The notes under the pieces are model-generated. The model was not told the DNA's origin. It ran no database searches and saw only the letters and a program-made list of their open reading frames with translations. This document shows positions 5,327 through 6,924 of a stretch of DNA of 6,924 nt, one piece after another. The translations under genes and the position numbers were made by a program. The DNA lies in NCBI GenBank assembly GCA_023428885.1, contig JAEYWQ010000227.1, forward strand, positions 1 to 6,924, in the 5' to 3' direction. Each line of letters starts with the position of its first letter. Within the stretch, counting starts at the first letter, position 1. The DNA comes from Bacillota bacterium. Lineage in GTDB: Bacteria > Bacillota > Clostridia > Lachnospirales > Lachnospiraceae.

Positions 5327-5355
5327 GTTATTATGGAAAAAATTTATATTATATA

Positions 5356-5384
5356 TTGACAGCAGCTTCCGTTGGTTGTATAGT
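5356..5384 (+). promoter_or_regulatory. sigma-A promoter of the ABC exporter genes
   Basis: TTGACA at 5356-5361 and TATAGT at 5379-5384 (five of six matches) with the optimal 17-base spacing, preceded by an AT-rich run (5338-5355) that could act as an UP-like element. The start would be near 5391, about 117 bases before the ATPase start codon. Confidence 0.7.
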
Positions 5385-5388
5385 TGAG

Positions 5389-5420
5389 TTAGATATTTAG
5401 ATAGTTGTCTAAATGTCTAA
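5389..5420. promoter_or_regulatory. operator-like inverted repeat at the transcript start
   Basis: TTAGATATTTAGA (5389-5401) pairs with TCTAAATGTCTAA (5408-5420) along all 13 positions with one G-T wobble, around a 6-base centre. It begins 5 bases after the -10 box and so covers the predicted +1. That is a typical repressor operator position; two-gene ABC exporters of this kind are often controlled by GntR- or TetR-type repressors, but no regulator gene is visible here. It could instead be a 5' mRNA-stabilising hairpin. Confidence 0.5.
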
Positions 5421-5507
5421 TATAGTAAGAGTAATAGAATTGGATAACTAATTACCAGGAGAAAGAACAGTTACAAAGAATCTATGATTCAGGAAAGGGA
5501 GATAGAT

Positions 5508-6218
5508 ATGTTAAAGATTCAAAACTATTCAAAAACATACAAGGGGAATAAAAAGGCTGTAGATAACTTAAGTTTAACAGTAGAGGCTGGTGACATCTAT
5601 GGTTTTATCGGTCACAATGGTGCTGGCAAGACGACCACATTGCGTGCAGTTGTAGGAGTCTTGGATTTTGAAGAGGGTGAGATTTTCATTGATGGAGTCT
5701 CTATTAAGAAGGATCCCGTAGGATGTAAGATGAAGATGGCATATATCCCTGATAATCCTGATTTATATGAGCACCTGACTGGAATTAAGTACTTAAACTT
5801 TATCGGAGATTTATATCAGGTGAGCAAGAAAGAACGAGAAGAGAGAATTATAAAGTATGCTAACCTATTTGAACTAACACCGAGCTTAGGGGATTCGATC
5901 GGATCTTATTCCCATGGTATGAAGCAAAAACTAGCAGTGATTTCTGCCTTAATCCACGAACCAAAACTCATGGTTTTAGATGAACCTTTTGTAGGTTTAG
6001 ATCCGAAAGCTGCCCATACGTTAAAGACAATCATGGCTCAGATGTGTGCCAAGGGAAGTGCAATCTTCTTCTCCACTCATGTGTTGGAAGTGGCAGAGAA
6101 GTTATGTAATAAAGTAGCTATTATCAAAGGTGGAAAGCTCATTGAATCTGGCTTAACGAAAGACGTAATCGGTAATTCCAGTCTCGAAGAGGTTTTCTTA
6201 GAATTAGTGAATGAGTAA
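5508..6218 (+). CDS. ABC-2 type exporter, ATP-binding subunit
   Basis: A 236-residue ABC ATPase that powers export through the membrane partner encoded next. I chose ATG 5508 because AAGGGAG (5495-5501) sits 6 bases upstream; the ATG at 5484 has no ribosome site in range. Motifs: Walker A GHNGAGKTT (35-43); Q-loop region AYIPDNPDLYEHLTG (78-92), with Asp at the usual Gln position, a variation I associate with the BcrA/CcmA-like exporter ATPases; signature SYSHGMKQK (133-141); Walker B LMVLDEP (154-160) with D-loop GLDP (163-166); and H-loop STHV with H191. All catalytic elements are present and the length is normal. The stop is followed after 23 bases by the permease, so the two form one unit behind the promoter at 5356. 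Substrate (peptide, lipid or drug) cannot be read from the sequence. Confidence 0.94.
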   Translation: MLKIQNYSKTYKGNKKAVDNLSLTVEAGDIYGFIGHNGAGKTTTLRAVVGVLDFEEGEIFIDGVSIKKDPVGCKMKMAYIPDNPDLYEHLTGIKYLNFIGDLYQVSKKEREERIIKYANLFELTPSLGDSIGSYSHGMKQKLAVISALIHEPKLMVLDEPFVGLDPKAAHTLKTIMAQMCAKGSAIFFSTHVLEVAEKLCNKVAIIKGGKLIESGLTKDVIGNSSLEEVFLELVNE

Positions 6219-6241
6219 GTGGATTTACGATTGGAGGTCAT

Positions 6242-6924
6242 ATGAAACAGGTTTTAGTTTTAACAAGAATGCAGCTTGGCTCTGCTTTAGAATTCTTAAA
6301 CTTTAAGGCCAAGAAGGATCGTAGGAAGAACCTAAGTGTGGTTACGATTCTCATTTTAGGTTGTGCATTGTTTGGATTTATATCAGCTACTTATAGCTAT
6401 GCGATGGGAATAGCCATGCAACAATTAGGAGAATTAGAAGTTCTACCAGGATTTTTCATGGCAGCAACCAGTTTAATTGTGTTAATTACTTCGATCTATA
6501 AAGCAAAGGGTGTATTATTTGGTTTTAAGGATTATGACATTGTCATGGCCTTACCAGTGAAAGCTAGTTACATCGTTGCTAGCCGTTTATTACTTCTATA
6601 TACAATCAATATGGTATTTGCAATTGGACTCCTTCTTCCAGCTTATGTAGTTTATGGAATACTTGCAAAACCAGACATTACTTTTTATGTATACGGTTTG
6701 CTTTCACTCCTATTTGTTCCTTTGATACCAATCATTATTGCATCTGTTATTGGAATCATCCTAGCTTATATATCTAGCAAATTTAAGCATAGCAATGCGG
6801 TGAATACGATTGTTATGATCTTAGCTTTTACGGCTCTCTTTTTTGGGTTGATGGCAGTTAAGACAGACGAACAGATTGTTAAGATTGGTACAATATTTAG
6901 TGATCAGATGAACTCTATGTACCC
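6242..6924 (+). CDS. ABC exporter permease subunit, partial (3' end outside window)
   Basis: Open frame from ATG 6242 to the right edge, 227 complete codons. TTGGAGG (6231-6237) lies 4 bases before the ATG. The protein starts MKQVLVLTRMQLGSALEFLN and has a charged KAKKDRRKN stretch at 22-30, as many ABC-2 permeases do before helix 1. Hydrophobic segments lie at about 32-56, 70-87, 110-140, 146-177 and 186-208. The segment between helices 2 and 3, FGFKDYDIVMALPV (93-106), resembles the 'D-x-D-x-x-x-x-LP' signature of clostridial and bacillary exporter permeases. It probably pairs with the ATPase just upstream (23-base gap) to form a membrane exporter. The substrate is unknown. Not recognisable as a well-named system. 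Confidence 0.87.
   Translation, partial: MKQVLVLTRMQLGSALEFLNFKAKKDRRKNLSVVTILILGCALFGFISATYSYAMGIAMQQLGELEVLPGFFMAATSLIVLITSIYKAKGVLFGFKDYDIVMALPVKASYIVASRLLLLYTINMVFAIGLLLPAYVVYGILAKPDITFYVYGLLSLLFVPLIPIIIASVIGIILAYISSKFKHSNAVNTIVMILAFTALFFGLMAVKTDEQIVKIGTIFSDQMNSMY

Noticed and set aside
5191..5330. CRISPR array or insertion sequence in the palindromic block
   Set aside because: There are no regularly spaced direct repeats with unique spacers and no transposase frame; only inverted repeats are present.
5484..5507. ATG at 5484 as the ABC ATPase start
   Set aside because: No ribosome site lies in range, whereas ATG 5508 has AAGGGAG 6 bases upstream and gives the normal N-terminus MLKIQNYSKTY.

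Overview
The window looks like chromosomal DNA of a low-GC Gram-positive anaerobe of the Clostridia, most likely Lachnospiraceae. The evidence is AT-rich coding sequence, strong AGGAGG-type ribosome binding sites, consensus sigma-A promoters, T-run intrinsic terminators, and a gene set (Mrp fused to a NifX-like domain, M-box-controlled MgtE, a two-gene ABC exporter) typical of that group. This placement is inference; no rRNA or marker gene is present. Every gene I can support lies on the + strand.

Layout. (1) Bases 1-497 are the C-terminal part of a MATE-family multidrug/cation antiporter. (2) Bases 498-745 hold an intrinsic-terminator-like hairpin whose left arm contains the -10 box of a consensus promoter that reads toward the next gene. 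(3) Bases 746-2215 encode a 489-residue Mrp/NBP35-type Fe-S carrier ATPase fused to a NifX/NifB-C-like domain and a long His/Cys-rich tail, with Cys clusters at both ends. (4) Bases 2216-2955 hold no sizeable gene but are dense in regulation: a promoter, a recognisable M-box (ykoK) magnesium riboswitch, its terminator, then about 420 further bases with GC-rich palindromic scraps, two possible tiny ORFs and two mutually exclusive hairpins. (5) Bases 2956-4293 encode the magnesium transporter MgtE, followed after 34 bases by an alpha/beta-hydrolase esterase (4328-5146) and a terminator. (6) Bases 5191-5330 are a cluster of palindromes that is more CG-rich than the surroundings. (7) From a promoter near 5356, with a 13-bp operator-like inverted repeat at the predicted transcript start, runs an ABC-2 type exporter: ATPase (5508-6218) and permease (6242 to beyond the window).

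How it works together. mgtE is almost certainly switched off by high intracellular Mg2+ through the M-box and terminator, and the esterase may share that control because no promoter or terminator separates them. The Mrp fusion appears monocistronic and probably handles Fe-S clusters or other metal cargo. The ABC pair is a self-contained export unit of unknown substrate. I see no mobile element, CRISPR array, tRNA or rRNA. The least ordinary parts are the metal-ligand-rich Mrp fusion, the long structured leader between the M-box terminator and mgtE, and the palindromic block at 5191-5330.
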